Below, piece by piece: positions 1 to 7,989 of a stretch of DNA of 64,000 nt. Position 1 is the first letter of the stretch, and each line of letters begins with the position of its first letter. Source of the DNA: Clostridiales bacterium. GTDB taxonomy: Bacteria > Bacillota > Clostridia > Saccharofermentanales > Saccharofermentanaceae. Location: positions 1 through 64,000 of the forward strand of contig JAFWPB010000065.1 of the NCBI GenBank assembly GCA_017545245.1. The letters run 5' to 3'. The position numbers were made by a program, and so were the translations under genes. The notes below the pieces were generated by a model. It was not told the origin of the DNA. It worked only from the letters and a program-made list of their open reading frames with translations, and did no database searches.

Positions 1-18
1 AAGATTGACCTGAGCCAT
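1..18 (-). CDS. N-terminus of a gene running off the left edge
   Basis: Only six codons are inside the window (M-A-Q-V-N-L). An AGGAGG ribosome binding site at 27-32 sits 8 bases upstream of the ATG at 18-16, which decides this start over an ATG at 25-23 that abuts the site. A TATAAT lies further upstream on the same strand. Proteins that begin this way include sugar ABC-transporter ATPases, but six residues cannot identify a family. Confidence 0.5.
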
Positions 19-56
19 TTCTCATACCTCCTGTTGTTTTTTGTGTGGTAACAAAT

Positions 57-85
57 ATTATACAGGATGAGATGTGGCTCATCTC
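57..85 (-). promoter_or_regulatory. Promoter and operator-like dyad for the left-edge gene
   Basis: On the minus strand a perfect TATAAT occupies 62-57. Where the spacer and -35 should be there are two overlapping perfect inverted repeats: GATGAG/CTCATC (66-71, 78-83) and GAGATG/CATCTC (69-74, 80-85). No good -35 is present. A weak -35 covered by a dyad suggests a regulator binding site; that is inference. Confidence 0.4.
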
Positions 86-247
86 TTTTTTGAATTTACA
101 CCATTATACGGACATAACTTACGCGGCGTCAAAATAGTAAGTCGTTTTTCGAAAATATTGGATTTCCGACTTAAAAGCAGCAGAGCGGCTCGCATTTTTC
201 ACGGAAAACAGCAAATGCGCTTCTCAAAGGTTGCAAAAAAGCGAGGC

Positions 248-292
248 GTCTCAATGTGATTTGCATCATTTTGAGACAGCCCCCCTCTTTTT
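248..292. terminator. Hairpin terminator in the 19-326 intergenic stretch
   Basis: GTCTCAA (248-254) pairs with TTGAGAC (271-277), with an inner TGAT/ATCA stem and a TTGC loop. Read leftwards the stem is followed within a few bases by six U, fitting termination of the large secreted-protein gene that ends at 327. Read rightwards a short U run lies near 287-292. I see nothing else in 86-326 that looks coding. Confidence 0.5.
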
Positions 293-326
293 CACTTACT
301 TAATGAATCGCCAGCAGTTTGCCTGT

Positions 327-3300
327 TCAGATCGTTCCCTGCTCAATCGCATACTTCTTGCAGATACTTGAAAATTCCGCAGACTGTCCGAAGAATTCCA
401 GTGTACTGTATCTTGTCTGCGTACCTTTCTCGATTTCTCCGACCCAGAAAGCAATCTCATCCTTTGAAGGTTCTCTTCCCATGAAGGTCTGATAAAGCCT
501 CGTGATGTACTCGTCATTCTGCAGTTTGAGATTCTCGAACTCCTCACCTGTAAAGAACAGTTTCGCTGCTGAGCATCCAGTCTGCTCGAGATTCGTCAAT
601 GCCATGGACCAGTACAGAAGACCCTTCTCTTCTGATTCTCTTCCCAGACAACATGTGTACAAGCGCGATGCAAAGTTGATCGCGTTCTTCGATGCGAACT
701 CGGACTTATGGCTTGTCGCTCCAGAACGTACGCCGTAGGTAGCACAAACATTGCACCACTCTGTCGACTCAATAAAGTTATTCACAACTTCCGCCTTTGA
801 CATGCCATCTTCCAGTTTCTTCAGCCAGAATGCCTTGCCATCCGGTTCTCCTTGACGGTCGAAGAAAGTTCGGTACAATGTCTCGACGAAATCCTCATCG
901 TTCAGATTGCGGTTCATAAACTCCGGTGCATCAAGCAGGAAGAATCTGGCACAATCCGCACCATTGAATTCGCCGCTGATTACTTTTTCAATCCAGAAAG
1001 CTTTTCCTGCTGCTTCCGATATACGGTTCAGAGCAATCTCGTAAAGTCTTTCCACAAAATCCTCGAACGTCGGTTCTTTCTCCGGAGCCGATGTCGGCTT
1101 GCCCGGCGTTGGTGTTACTGTCGGCTTACTCGGCGTTGGTAATACTGTCGGCTGGCCTGGTGTTGGCGTACCCGGAACCGGTGAAACGGCAGGATTCGTT
1201 GTTGGAGCCGGTGTGGAAGTCGGCGTTACCGCCTTGGTCGGTTCTACTTCGGGCATCGTTGTTACGGTCGGCGCAATCGGCGGAATCCCGGTCGGAGACG
1301 GAGCAGAGGAAGGTTTGGAAGTCGGCGCAGTTGTTGGTGTTACTGACTTGGTCGGTTCGACTGTCGGCTTCGGCGATACTGTCGGCGCAATCGGCGGGAT
1401 CTCCGTCGGAGTCGGCACAGAAGTTGGTGTAGAAGTCGGCGATACTGCCTTGGTTGGTCCTGCTGTCGGCTTTGGTGAAACTGTTGGTGTTACTGACGGA
1501 ATATCCGTTGGTTCCGGTGTTGGTGTACGCGTCGGAGCCTGTCTCGTAAAGGATGCCGTGATGATCAGATCACCATTTTCATCGATTTGGAGTGGTACTT
1601 CTTCACCATTCAGTATTACTTTCGTTTTCACATTTTTCGTATTTCTAAAGAAGTAGCCATCCTTCGAAGTGACTTTGACCGTAGCAGTAAAAGTTTCACT
1701 ATGCTGTTCCAGTTTGTCACGCTTCCAGCGGACAGAAAATGTAGCGACACTCTCATCAAGATTACAGGTGACCTCTTCTTCCACCAGTTCTTCATATCCA
1801 CGCAGATGCAGACCGGAGATCTCTACTTTACGGATAAAGCCGCATTTCCGACAGGTATCTTTCCCCTCATCAAATTCATGTTTTTGGGCATGTCTTTTGC
1901 GTCCGCAGACATTACATGCAGTATCGTCACAGTCATCGTAAACATGTGCATCAATATGTACACACTTATTGGTCCAGTCGATACTCCCTGCCTTAGCAAC
2001 TGTAATCAGCGAATCAATAGAATCGCCTTGATAAATCGTAAAGGGATACTTGCTTTTGATGTTTTTCGCCAAAACCCTGACATTAATACCATCTCCGGTA
2101 ACGATTCCGCCATTGCAGGAAAGCGACAGTTCAGAATGGTCCTGCATGAAAAATTCAAATATCTTACCACCCGTGAGGTTGTCGTCTACTGCCATTCCCT
2201 CACCACCGAGGTTAAAGACAGAGTTTCCTAACATGTTTGCACTGAAGACGACTCCGGGAGCATTCACTGGTCCATCGCCCAAACAATGAAGTGCCGCTGA
2301 GGTTTTTGACCCTCTTGGAACATAGGGAACCTCAATATTCAGGCCGCATTCTCCTTCCACAAAACAGATTTTATTTGTAAATATTCCTGCTGTAAGTAAA
2401 TCCCACGAATTGGATGTCAGATCCAGGTCAATATTCGAATCTTCGACTTCCAGATAATCTGTTTCAAGGCCTGTTCTTCGCGACATTACACCACCAATAG
2501 AAATCTTGATATCGGAATGGCCGTAGATATTGATCTTGTCTTGAGATTGGATTCCCTGTATGGTTAAGACCCTGCAATCCTCTTTTTCGCGATCCATATT
2601 ACCGATCGACAGATCCACTTCAGATTGATTGATCTTCAGCTCAACTTCATCGCTGGATGGAACTGATCTCAGGAGTCTGATACCATATATATCGCCAGTC
2701 GTATAGGTATTGGTATCTGTGGTGATCACACCGGTGATCTTGCTTCCATTATCGATAAGCACACTATGGTATATGAAAAGGCCGGAAGAAAAACCTGCCA
2801 CATTATTCAGTTCGAAATCATAGGTTGAATTATCGAATGTGACCGCGTAGATATCTTCTGCAACCTCCGGGCGAGCTTGTATTCCTACAATACCACGCCC
2901 CTTGGCATCCTCAACTTTGATTGAAATGGAAGAATCCGTTGCAGAGAAAAGGTTTTGCGCAACGATTGCATTAAATGTTTCGTTTGCCGCTTTTTCAAAA
3001 TCTACTTCGAGGGAAACAGCAAGATTTTCGAACGAAAGTCCTATATGCGAAGAGATAAACGGCGTATTCCCTCCTTCCGTATATTTCAACTCAAGGACAT
3101 CATTTTCCCCGCTCACGCCTTCGAAGGCAAGGTATTGTCCCGCGAACGGAATATAGCCGGCGCTTCGTATGAAATTCAAAGAATTCTTTCCGTTGATCCG
3201 TACCTTTACCGGATATGGAAGATACCTGCCATCGACCCTCTGCGTGGCATATGCCTTAAAAAAACTCGATGCGCCTGTACATCCTGAAAAATTGCAGTTT

Positions 3301-3581
3301 CGGAATTCCACCGCAGATTCATCCGGGTAGAATGCAAAATTCCAGTCCTCGTATTCAAACACTTCTTCTGTTTCGAGATAGACACAAGAATTTCCATAAT
3401 CTCGTTCAACGATCTTGTAGAACTGATTTCCTCTTATTTCTGCCAGATTCACTGAATCTAACAACCTTAACTCAGTCACCTTCGGATACTCATCGGCTCT
3501 CACTTCGGGGATGAAAAAGCACGCGGATCCGATAAACACAGCCGCAACGGCGAGCCACGCCGCAATCAATTTTCGGAACAT
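327..3581 (-). CDS. Large secreted protein with Cys-rich segment, Pro/Thr linker and C-terminal DUF4214 repeats
   Basis: A 1084-residue exported protein. Residues 1-30 form a signal peptide (MFRK start, hydrophobic core, Ala before cleavage). The roughly 500-residue N-terminal region is unrecognised and rich in short beta-type strands. Around residues 540-590 are several CxxC pairs in the His/Cys style of clostridial surface proteins, then a beta-rich module to about 680. A 150-residue Pro/Thr/Val linker follows with three imperfect tandem units. The last 245 residues contain four copies of a unit with the pattern F-x-x-x-L-Y ... G-R/R-Q ... FW ... F, typical of DUF4214, a module seen in secreted and surface proteins. 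GGAGG lies upstream of the ATG, and a good promoter sits about 60 bases further up. Function unknown; adhesion or cell-surface organisation is the likely role. Confidence 0.8.
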   Translation of the reverse strand: MFRKLIAAWLAVAAVFIGSACFFIPEVRADEYPKVTELRLLDSVNLAEIRGNQFYKIVERDYGNSCVYLETEEVFEYEDWNFAFYPDESAVEFRNCNFSGCTGASSFFKAYATQRVDGRYLPYPVKVRINGKNSLNFIRSAGYIPFAGQYLAFEGVSGENDVLELKYTEGGNTPFISSHIGLSFENLAVSLEVDFEKAANETFNAIVAQNLFSATDSSISIKVEDAKGRGIVGIQARPEVAEDIYAVTFDNSTYDFELNNVAGFSSGLFIYHSVLIDNGSKITGVITTDTNTYTTGDIYGIRLLRSVPSSDEVELKINQSEVDLSIGNMDREKEDCRVLTIQGIQSQDKINIYGHSDIKISIGGVMSRRTGLETDYLEVEDSNIDLDLTSNSWDLLTAGIFTNKICFVEGECGLNIEVPYVPRGSKTSAALHCLGDGPVNAPGVVFSANMLGNSVFNLGGEGMAVDDNLTGGKIFEFFMQDHSELSLSCNGGIVTGDGINVRVLAKNIKSKYPFTIYQGDSIDSLITVAKAGSIDWTNKCVHIDAHVYDDCDDTACNVCGRKRHAQKHEFDEGKDTCRKCGFIRKVEISGLHLRGYEELVEEEVTCNLDESVATFSVRWKRDKLEQHSETFTATVKVTSKDGYFFRNTKNVKTKVILNGEEVPLQIDENGDLIITASFTRQAPTRTPTPEPTDIPSVTPTVSPKPTAGPTKAVSPTSTPTSVPTPTEIPPIAPTVSPKPTVEPTKSVTPTTAPTSKPSSAPSPTGIPPIAPTVTTMPEVEPTKAVTPTSTPAPTTNPAVSPVPGTPTPGQPTVLPTPSKPTVTPTPGKPTSAPEKEPTFEDFVERLYEIALNRISEAAGKAFWIEKVISGEFNGADCARFFLLDAPEFMNRNLNDEDFVETLYRTFFDRQGEPDGKAFWLKKLEDGMSKAEVVNNFIESTEWCNVCATYGVRSGATSHKSEFASKNAINFASRLYTCCLGRESEEKGLLYWSMALTNLEQTGCSAAKLFFTGEEFENLKLQNDEYITRLYQTFMGREPSKDEIAFWVGEIEKGTQTRYSTLEFFGQSAEFSSICKKYAIEQGTI
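1180..1506 (-). repeat. Three tandem Pro/Thr linker repeats
   Basis: Inside the secreted DUF4214 protein, three consecutive units of about 36-38 codons share the pattern IPPIAPTVSPKPTVEPTK followed by a T/S/P-rich tail. This is a flexible, probably glycosylated linker. Such tandem coding repeats can change copy number by slippage. The opposite strand is also open here and reads as a Gly/Val repeat, which is an artefact of composition. Confidence 0.7.
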
Positions 3582-3642
3582 AGCAACCTCCTACACATAA
3601 TTTCCACTGCCCGATTGAACGGGCTGACACACACACAAGCAC

Positions 3643-3671
3643 ATAATAATCGAAAATGTTCTGCATTTCAA
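3643..3671 (-). promoter_or_regulatory. Sigma-A-type promoter of the DUF4214 protein gene
   Basis: On the minus strand TTGAAA (3671-3666) is separated by exactly 17 bases from TATTAT (3648-3643). The predicted transcript starts near 3636, giving a leader of about 55 bases that contains a small GCCCG/CGGGC hairpin (3609-3624) before the ribosome binding site. Confidence 0.6.
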
Positions 3672-3783
3672 TGGTATTTGACATTTTCTTTTCAAGTGTG
3701 TTTTTCAGAGGTTTTGCCACTAATATTTAATATTATTTATATAATATATTATAATACGCGCGATTTATATTGCACAGATTCTT

Positions 3784-4500
3784 TTACTGGTTTTCGGAAG
3801 GCAGATAGAACTGTGGCTCGTCAAAAACAAATCCGTTATCGAGCAGGAGATCGATCAAAGTGCGATAGTATTGTGGCACCAGTTCTTCTGTTTCATCATG
3901 CGCATGAATAATGATCAGGTGACTTCCGTTTTTATCGGAAAGAAGTGACAAACCAAGGTCAGGATTCACCTGTGTAGTTCTTTTCAAGATGTCATCCATC
4001 GTCACGCCACTATCCGGACGGATCATGTATTCGGCAAAATCATATGTCCAGAATGTATCAATGTCCTTATCCAGCCCCATCTCTTTCCAGACGGCATATG
4101 GGATCTGATCATCCTTCACCTTGTGAAATCCGTGTTCACGAAAGTATTTCTGCAGCGCATCTTTATTCTCTCCACCTTTATCACCATACGGGAAACGGAA
4201 TGGACGGTACACTCTCGGCACACCTGCATCCTGATAAAGCTTATCCAGGATAGCTTCATTTTTCTCGATCTCCTCGATGGCTTCTTCCATGGTAAGTTTG
4301 GAAAAGAATGGATGCGAGTAGCTGTGGTTTCCTACGATGATTCCATTCTTCACCGCATAAAGAGCATTCTCATAGTTTTCTTCCACTCTCTTTCCCCAGG
4401 CAAACATAATGGCCGGGATCTTCTTCTCAAGGAGATAATCTACGAACGGCCGGGTATTCTTTGAAGCGATATCATCTATTGTCAGGACTGAATGTATCAT
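3784..4500 (-). CDS. Polysaccharide deacetylase family protein (NodB fold)
   Basis: 238 residues, carbohydrate esterase family 4 type. It should remove acyl groups from peptidoglycan or another polysaccharide using a metal ion. The N-terminal LTIDD motif supplies the catalytic base and metal-binding Asp, and NHSYSHP supplies the two metal-binding His. A RPFRFPYG segment matches the family motif 3. There is no signal peptide and the N-terminus starts straight in the catalytic domain, so it is either cytoplasmic or exported by an unseen route, which is unusual for the family. AAGGAAG precedes the ATG. Transcribed divergently from the diguanylate cyclase. Confidence 0.75.
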   Translation of the reverse strand: MIHSVLTIDDIASKNTRPFVDYLLEKKIPAIMFAWGKRVEENYENALYAVKNGIIVGNHSYSHPFFSKLTMEEAIEEIEKNEAILDKLYQDAGVPRVYRPFRFPYGDKGGENKDALQKYFREHGFHKVKDDQIPYAVWKEMGLDKDIDTFWTYDFAEYMIRPDSGVTMDDILKRTTQVNPDLGLSLLSDKNGSHLIIIHAHDETEELVPQYYRTLIDLLLDNGFVFDEPQFYLPSENQ

Positions 4501-4631
4501 GTAAATTCTTCCTTTTTATTCATTATATATATCATAATTGTACCATGTCTTATTCATCGAAGAAAAACATCCCTATTAATAGAATCTTCTTTTTATTTTC
4601 ACAAAGCGATGATTAAGCTCAGATCTCATCA

Positions 4632-4640
4632 TGCTATAAT
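4632..4640 (+). promoter_or_regulatory. Extended -10 promoter, possible leaderless transcript
   Basis: TGC followed by a perfect TATAAT (4635-4640). The first ATG of the diguanylate cyclase begins only 6 bases after the TATAAT, at the expected transcription start. No ribosome binding site fits either ATG (4647 or 4653). The -35 region (attaag at 4612) is poor, as is usual for extended -10 promoters. Confidence 0.5.
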
Positions 4641-4646
4641 CGCACT

Positions 4647-5813
4647 ATGGAGATGAATTATACTTTTTTCTATATAGAGGCAAATGTCGTGTGCATCATT
4701 ATCTTTTTTATGATGCTAGTAAGAGATTTGGGCTCAGTAGGCCGCCAGGCAAAACAGATCATCTTCGTCAACATTACGATCAGCCACATGCTCTACTTTA
4801 TCAGCGACTCGTTGTGGGTCCTGATCATGTCAGATTATATTCCTCATACGCGGTTTTCTGCATCGTTGGTAAACATCACCAATGCGATCTTTCTATGTGC
4901 CATTACCGGATTCTGGTTTGTCTACGTTGAGCTTTCACAAGGAGAGCAATACATCACAAATGCCAAAGCCAGGATCCTCGCATTGATTCCGGGCATGGTA
5001 GAGATAATCGGAATGGTGATTCTTTTCACTGCATTTCCGAGTGTGGCGATTGATGAGAATAATAATATGACATATATATATTATATATTCTTTATAAGTA
5101 TTCCTGTTTTGTACATCTGCGTAAGTGCAGGAAGGTCTTTTTTCCGGGCATTCCGAAAAGAGAACTTTGCCGTTAGAAGTCAATATCTGGTCTGCGCCAT
5201 ATACCCGATCATCATCTCCGTATTCGGTGTCTGGCAGACGCTCTGGCTCGCCGCTCCACTTTTCTGTTTCGGCTGCACGATCATCATGCTCTATGTCTAT
5301 ATCGTTTCCCTCAACGACCAGGTTTCAATTGACGAACTCACCCGCTTGAACAATAGAACGCAGCTCAAAAAGTATATTGTAAATGAGCATTCCAGGCCAA
5401 GCGACAAGATCACTCGCTACATCCTCATGATCGATCTGAATAAATTCAAATTCATCAACGATCAGTTTGGCCATGTCGAAGGTGACCGCGCATTGAAAAG
5501 AACTGCGGATGTGCTCAAATCGGCCTGTGGTGAAAACCCTCTGAAACCGTTTATCGCCAGATATGGCGGTGATGAATTCATTATCGTGGCCAAGACCGAA
5601 AATGAAGATCAGATCATTGACCTGTGCAAATGTATCAAAGAAAAACTCATTCAAAAGAATGAAGAGTCCGGTTCCAAGTATGAACTTACTGCCAGCATAG
5701 GATATTCAAAATACTGTGGTGACATTTCAGACTTCCAGCTTGCATTGGCCAAGGCCGATGAAGCGCTCTATAAAGATAAGGCAAAGAGAAATCAGGAAGT
5801 TTCCGCGCAGTGA
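4647..5813 (+). CDS. Membrane diguanylate cyclase (GGDEF)
   Basis: 388 residues. The first 220 carry about seven hydrophobic segments, a polytopic membrane sensor of unrecognised ligand. The C-terminal GGDEF domain (about 225-385) has the DELTRLNNR entry motif (229-237), metal-binding Asp 263 in MIDLNKFK, and an intact RYGGDEF with GGDEF at 307-311, so it should make cyclic di-GMP from two GTP. The RxxD product-inhibition site expected just before GGDEF is absent (PLKP instead), so feedback inhibition is probably lost. The start is uncertain: the ATG may be the first base of the transcript. The EAL protein at 41.8-44.4 kb carries out the opposing reaction. Confidence 0.85.
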   Translation: MEMNYTFFYIEANVVCIIIFFMMLVRDLGSVGRQAKQIIFVNITISHMLYFISDSLWVLIMSDYIPHTRFSASLVNITNAIFLCAITGFWFVYVELSQGEQYITNAKARILALIPGMVEIIGMVILFTAFPSVAIDENNNMTYIYYIFFISIPVLYICVSAGRSFFRAFRKENFAVRSQYLVCAIYPIIISVFGVWQTLWLAAPLFCFGCTIIMLYVYIVSLNDQVSIDELTRLNNRTQLKKYIVNEHSRPSDKITRYILMIDLNKFKFINDQFGHVEGDRALKRTADVLKSACGENPLKPFIARYGGDEFIIVAKTENEDQIIDLCKCIKEKLIQKNEESGSKYELTASIGYSKYCGDISDFQLALAKADEALYKDKAKRNQEVSAQ

Positions 5814-5875
5814 TCTGCACAAATTGACATTGCGCAGTCTGTCTCTGATGAGATTATTCTTTTCCAATGGAAACG

Positions 5876-6625
5876 TCACAGTTTCCCGTTATTAATATCA
5901 CGGTATTTTTTCGGTGTCATTCCACAGCTTGCTTTAAATGCATTGGAAAAAGCACTTTGTGATGAATACCCTAGAGACATCGCGATCTCCAGAATGCTGT
6001 ATTCGGAATGCCGCATCATGTTTTTCGCAGTCTCGATCTTCGCTTCGGTGATAAAATCGCCGACTTTTTTCCCGGTCTCATTAGTGAATAATCTTGAGAA
6101 ATATACAGGATTCAGATCTTCAAGTGCCGCCAGTTCCGTTACTGTCATTGGCTTGTTGAGATTGTTATAGATATAGTCGATCGTTCTTCTTACGTGGTAG
6201 TTGATGACATTGGTTCTTTTCAGATCACGCATCCGGGACGCATAATCGATCTGCATGGTTGCGATCAGATCCAGAACCTGCTCGACCGTTTCTGCTTCAT
6301 CTGCTTCATTAATATATATATCACTTAAAGTATATGCCGTATTCATGTCCATGCCGCCGTCAATACAAAGCCTGCTGATGATTGCGGCAGAAGAAACAAG
6401 ATGATAGATACTGTTTCGCAGCGGATCCTGTGACAGCATGCCACGGCCGTCTTTACCATTAAGATAGTTGGGACGAACCTTCTCAAACCGTTCTTTTACG
6501 GCATCGACATCCCCGTTTCTGATCCTGTTATATTGTCTGAATTCAGCAAAGTAATCTGCCCGGATGAATTTTTCTTCCCGCTGTAAAAACAGTCTGTAGT
6601 CAAGTATTTTGTCTGTATTCACCAT
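5876..6625 (-). CDS. AraC-family transcriptional regulator
   Basis: 249 residues. The last 100 residues are an AraC double helix-turn-helix: TVTELAALEDLNPVYFSRLF for the first and ILEIAMSLGYSSQSAFSNAF for the second, ending in the usual GMTPKKYR. The N-terminal 140 residues are helical and resemble the ligand/dimer region found in clostridial members, not a cupin. AGGGAG precedes the ATG. It faces away from the serpin remnant and its target is unknown; it could act on its own upstream region. Confidence 0.85.
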   Translation of the reverse strand: MVNTDKILDYRLFLQREEKFIRADYFAEFRQYNRIRNGDVDAVKERFEKVRPNYLNGKDGRGMLSQDPLRNSIYHLVSSAAIISRLCIDGGMDMNTAYTLSDIYINEADEAETVEQVLDLIATMQIDYASRMRDLKRTNVINYHVRRTIDYIYNNLNKPMTVTELAALEDLNPVYFSRLFTNETGKKVGDFITEAKIETAKNMMRHSEYSILEIAMSLGYSSQSAFSNAFKASCGMTPKKYRDINNGKL

Positions 6626-6738
6626 GTTACACTCCCTTTAATAGTAGAATATCATGGATTCTTCCGCCTGTATACGTGATGATTTACATCAAACCTATCA
6701 CCGTGTTTACATGTTGTGTTACTTTCTCGTCTACTTAG

Positions 6739-7113
6739 TGTTACTTTTCTATCCGAAAGCTCCTCGTGACTCTTTCCCTTCCGAAGTTCGATATCTCTTC
6801 GTCCCTGAAACTGAAAGAGCCCCTTGAAAAGCTCGGCATCACGGATATCTTTGATTCCTCCCGCGCCAACTTTTCCCCTCTGGGAGAAAACACGAACGAA
6901 CTGTATGTTTCTCAGGCAGAGCAGGATGCACGCGTCATGATCGATGAAAAAGGATGCAAGGCCTCTTCCGTGACGATAATGGAAGCGGCAGGTGCTGCGC
7001 TTCTTCCGGATGAAAGGATCGACTTCGTACTGGACCGTCCATTCATTTTCGAGATCGTCAGCAACTCCGGTGCTCCGTTGTTTATTGGAATCGTCAACCA
7101 GCCGGGGAATTGA
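6739..7113 (+). pseudogene. 3' remnant of a serpin (serine protease inhibitor)
   Basis: The translated segment is the last third of a serpin: a LPKFDI strand, LGITDIFDSSRANFSPL (family LGI-daF---ADFSgi), YVSQAEQDARVMIDEKG (strand before the hinge), a reactive-loop region, then the signature DRPFIFEI and PLFIGIVNQP at the C-terminus. Serpins are about 370-400 residues; here about 125 remain. Homology continues upstream of the first possible start (GTG 6766) to an in-frame stop at 6736-6738, and no ribosome binding site is seen, so it is a truncated gene and not a small inhibitor. The missing two thirds are not elsewhere in the window. Confidence 0.75.
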
Positions 7114-7152
7114 TCCTCTATCAGAACATCCTTCCAGCGGTCAGTTTGCTAA

Positions 7153-7806
7153 TTATGAAATCCACCACGTGCCGTCAGTACCGTGGTACAGCTGACCGAT
7201 TTCTTCGGAGATGGTATTTCCCTCGAAGTCCTTCACAATGAGTTTGTGGTAGAACTTGTAATCGCCTTTCGGGCAGTCGTTTTCGCAATCCCAGCCTTCT
7301 TCGATCCAGGCTTCGAAGTAGACTTTTCCATCTGCGATCAACTCCACTGTTTCATTGGACGCCAAGTCAAACGAAAACTCCTCCGGATAATATCCTCGGA
7401 CCTTCGTGTCCTGACTGATGACTTGTGCTTTCTCGCCGATGATCTTTAAGTTCAGAAGATCTACTTTCTCCACATCCAGCTGTGTCACGGCTGCAGGTTC
7501 CAGCGGCGATGTAAAAGAATACAGCGTGATCTTTTTCTCATCGAAATCTCCTTGCAGGAAATAGTATTTCCCTTCCAGAAAAACCGGGCAGCCGTACATG
7601 ACGTTTCTCTTTTTAGGGAAAGGTGTAAACACTTCTCCACTTCCGAGATCGTAAAACGAGATCACCGCACCCTGGTATCCTCCCTTCTCCTGCCACTCGA
7701 GCATGTCGTAAAAATCTTCCGTGTCCGAAAGCGAGTATGCGAATCGCTCCTGGCCTTCGATCCTTTCAATATATCTTCCTTGTACTTCGTTAAACTTTTT
7801 AATCAT
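7153..7806 (-). CDS. Hypothetical protein, Trp/Tyr-rich
   Basis: 217 residues from the ATG at 7806, which has a weak GGAATG site 6 bases upstream. An ATG at 7842 would add 12 residues; it has no ribosome binding site but lies 6 bases after a minus-strand TATAAT (7854-7849) with CTGAAA 17 bases before that, the same leaderless geometry as the diguanylate cyclase. The sequence alternates short beta strands with aromatic residues (for example YYFLQGDF, WIEEGWDCENDCPKGDYKFYHK) and has no membrane segment or signal peptide. I do not recognise the family. Confidence 0.65.
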   Translation of the reverse strand: MIKKFNEVQGRYIERIEGQERFAYSLSDTEDFYDMLEWQEKGGYQGAVISFYDLGSGEVFTPFPKKRNVMYGCPVFLEGKYYFLQGDFDEKKITLYSFTSPLEPAAVTQLDVEKVDLLNLKIIGEKAQVISQDTKVRGYYPEEFSFDLASNETVELIADGKVYFEAWIEEGWDCENDCPKGDYKFYHKLIVKDFEGNTISEEIGQLYHGTDGTWWIS

Positions 7807-7890
7807 AGAACATTCCAATCTGTATTCTGAATAAGCTATCATAGTTAGATTATATATCTTTTTTCTCCTTCTTTCAGAACACCCGGTAAT

Positions 7891-7933
7891 GTGACATGAT
7901 AGTCACGCTCTCCTTTTGAGATTCTGCTATAGT
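7891..7933 (+). promoter_or_regulatory. Dyad and extended -10 upstream of the 7990 lipoprotein gene
   Basis: A perfect dyad GTGAC-ATGATA-GTCAC (7891-7906) precedes TGC-TATAGT (7925-7933), an extended -10. The dyad covers the place of a -35, which is otherwise missing, so an activator or repressor is plausible. The leader is about 50 bases. Confidence 0.4.
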
Positions 7934-7989
7934 CAAACTGTGTTGTTGTAGGTGAATTTGGCAAATAGGGAATATCAGGGGCGGATCAT

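Noticed and set aside
1099..1656. Plus-strand open frame of 185 codons, Gly/Val repeats
   Set aside because: Antisense of the Pro/Thr linker of the DUF4214 protein; the repeat and openness come from the opposite strand's codons, and no start signal fits.
7118..7152. Search for the missing serpin N-terminus on either side of the remnant
   Set aside because: The gaps are only about 110 and 40 bases and no frame resembles the earlier serpin strands.
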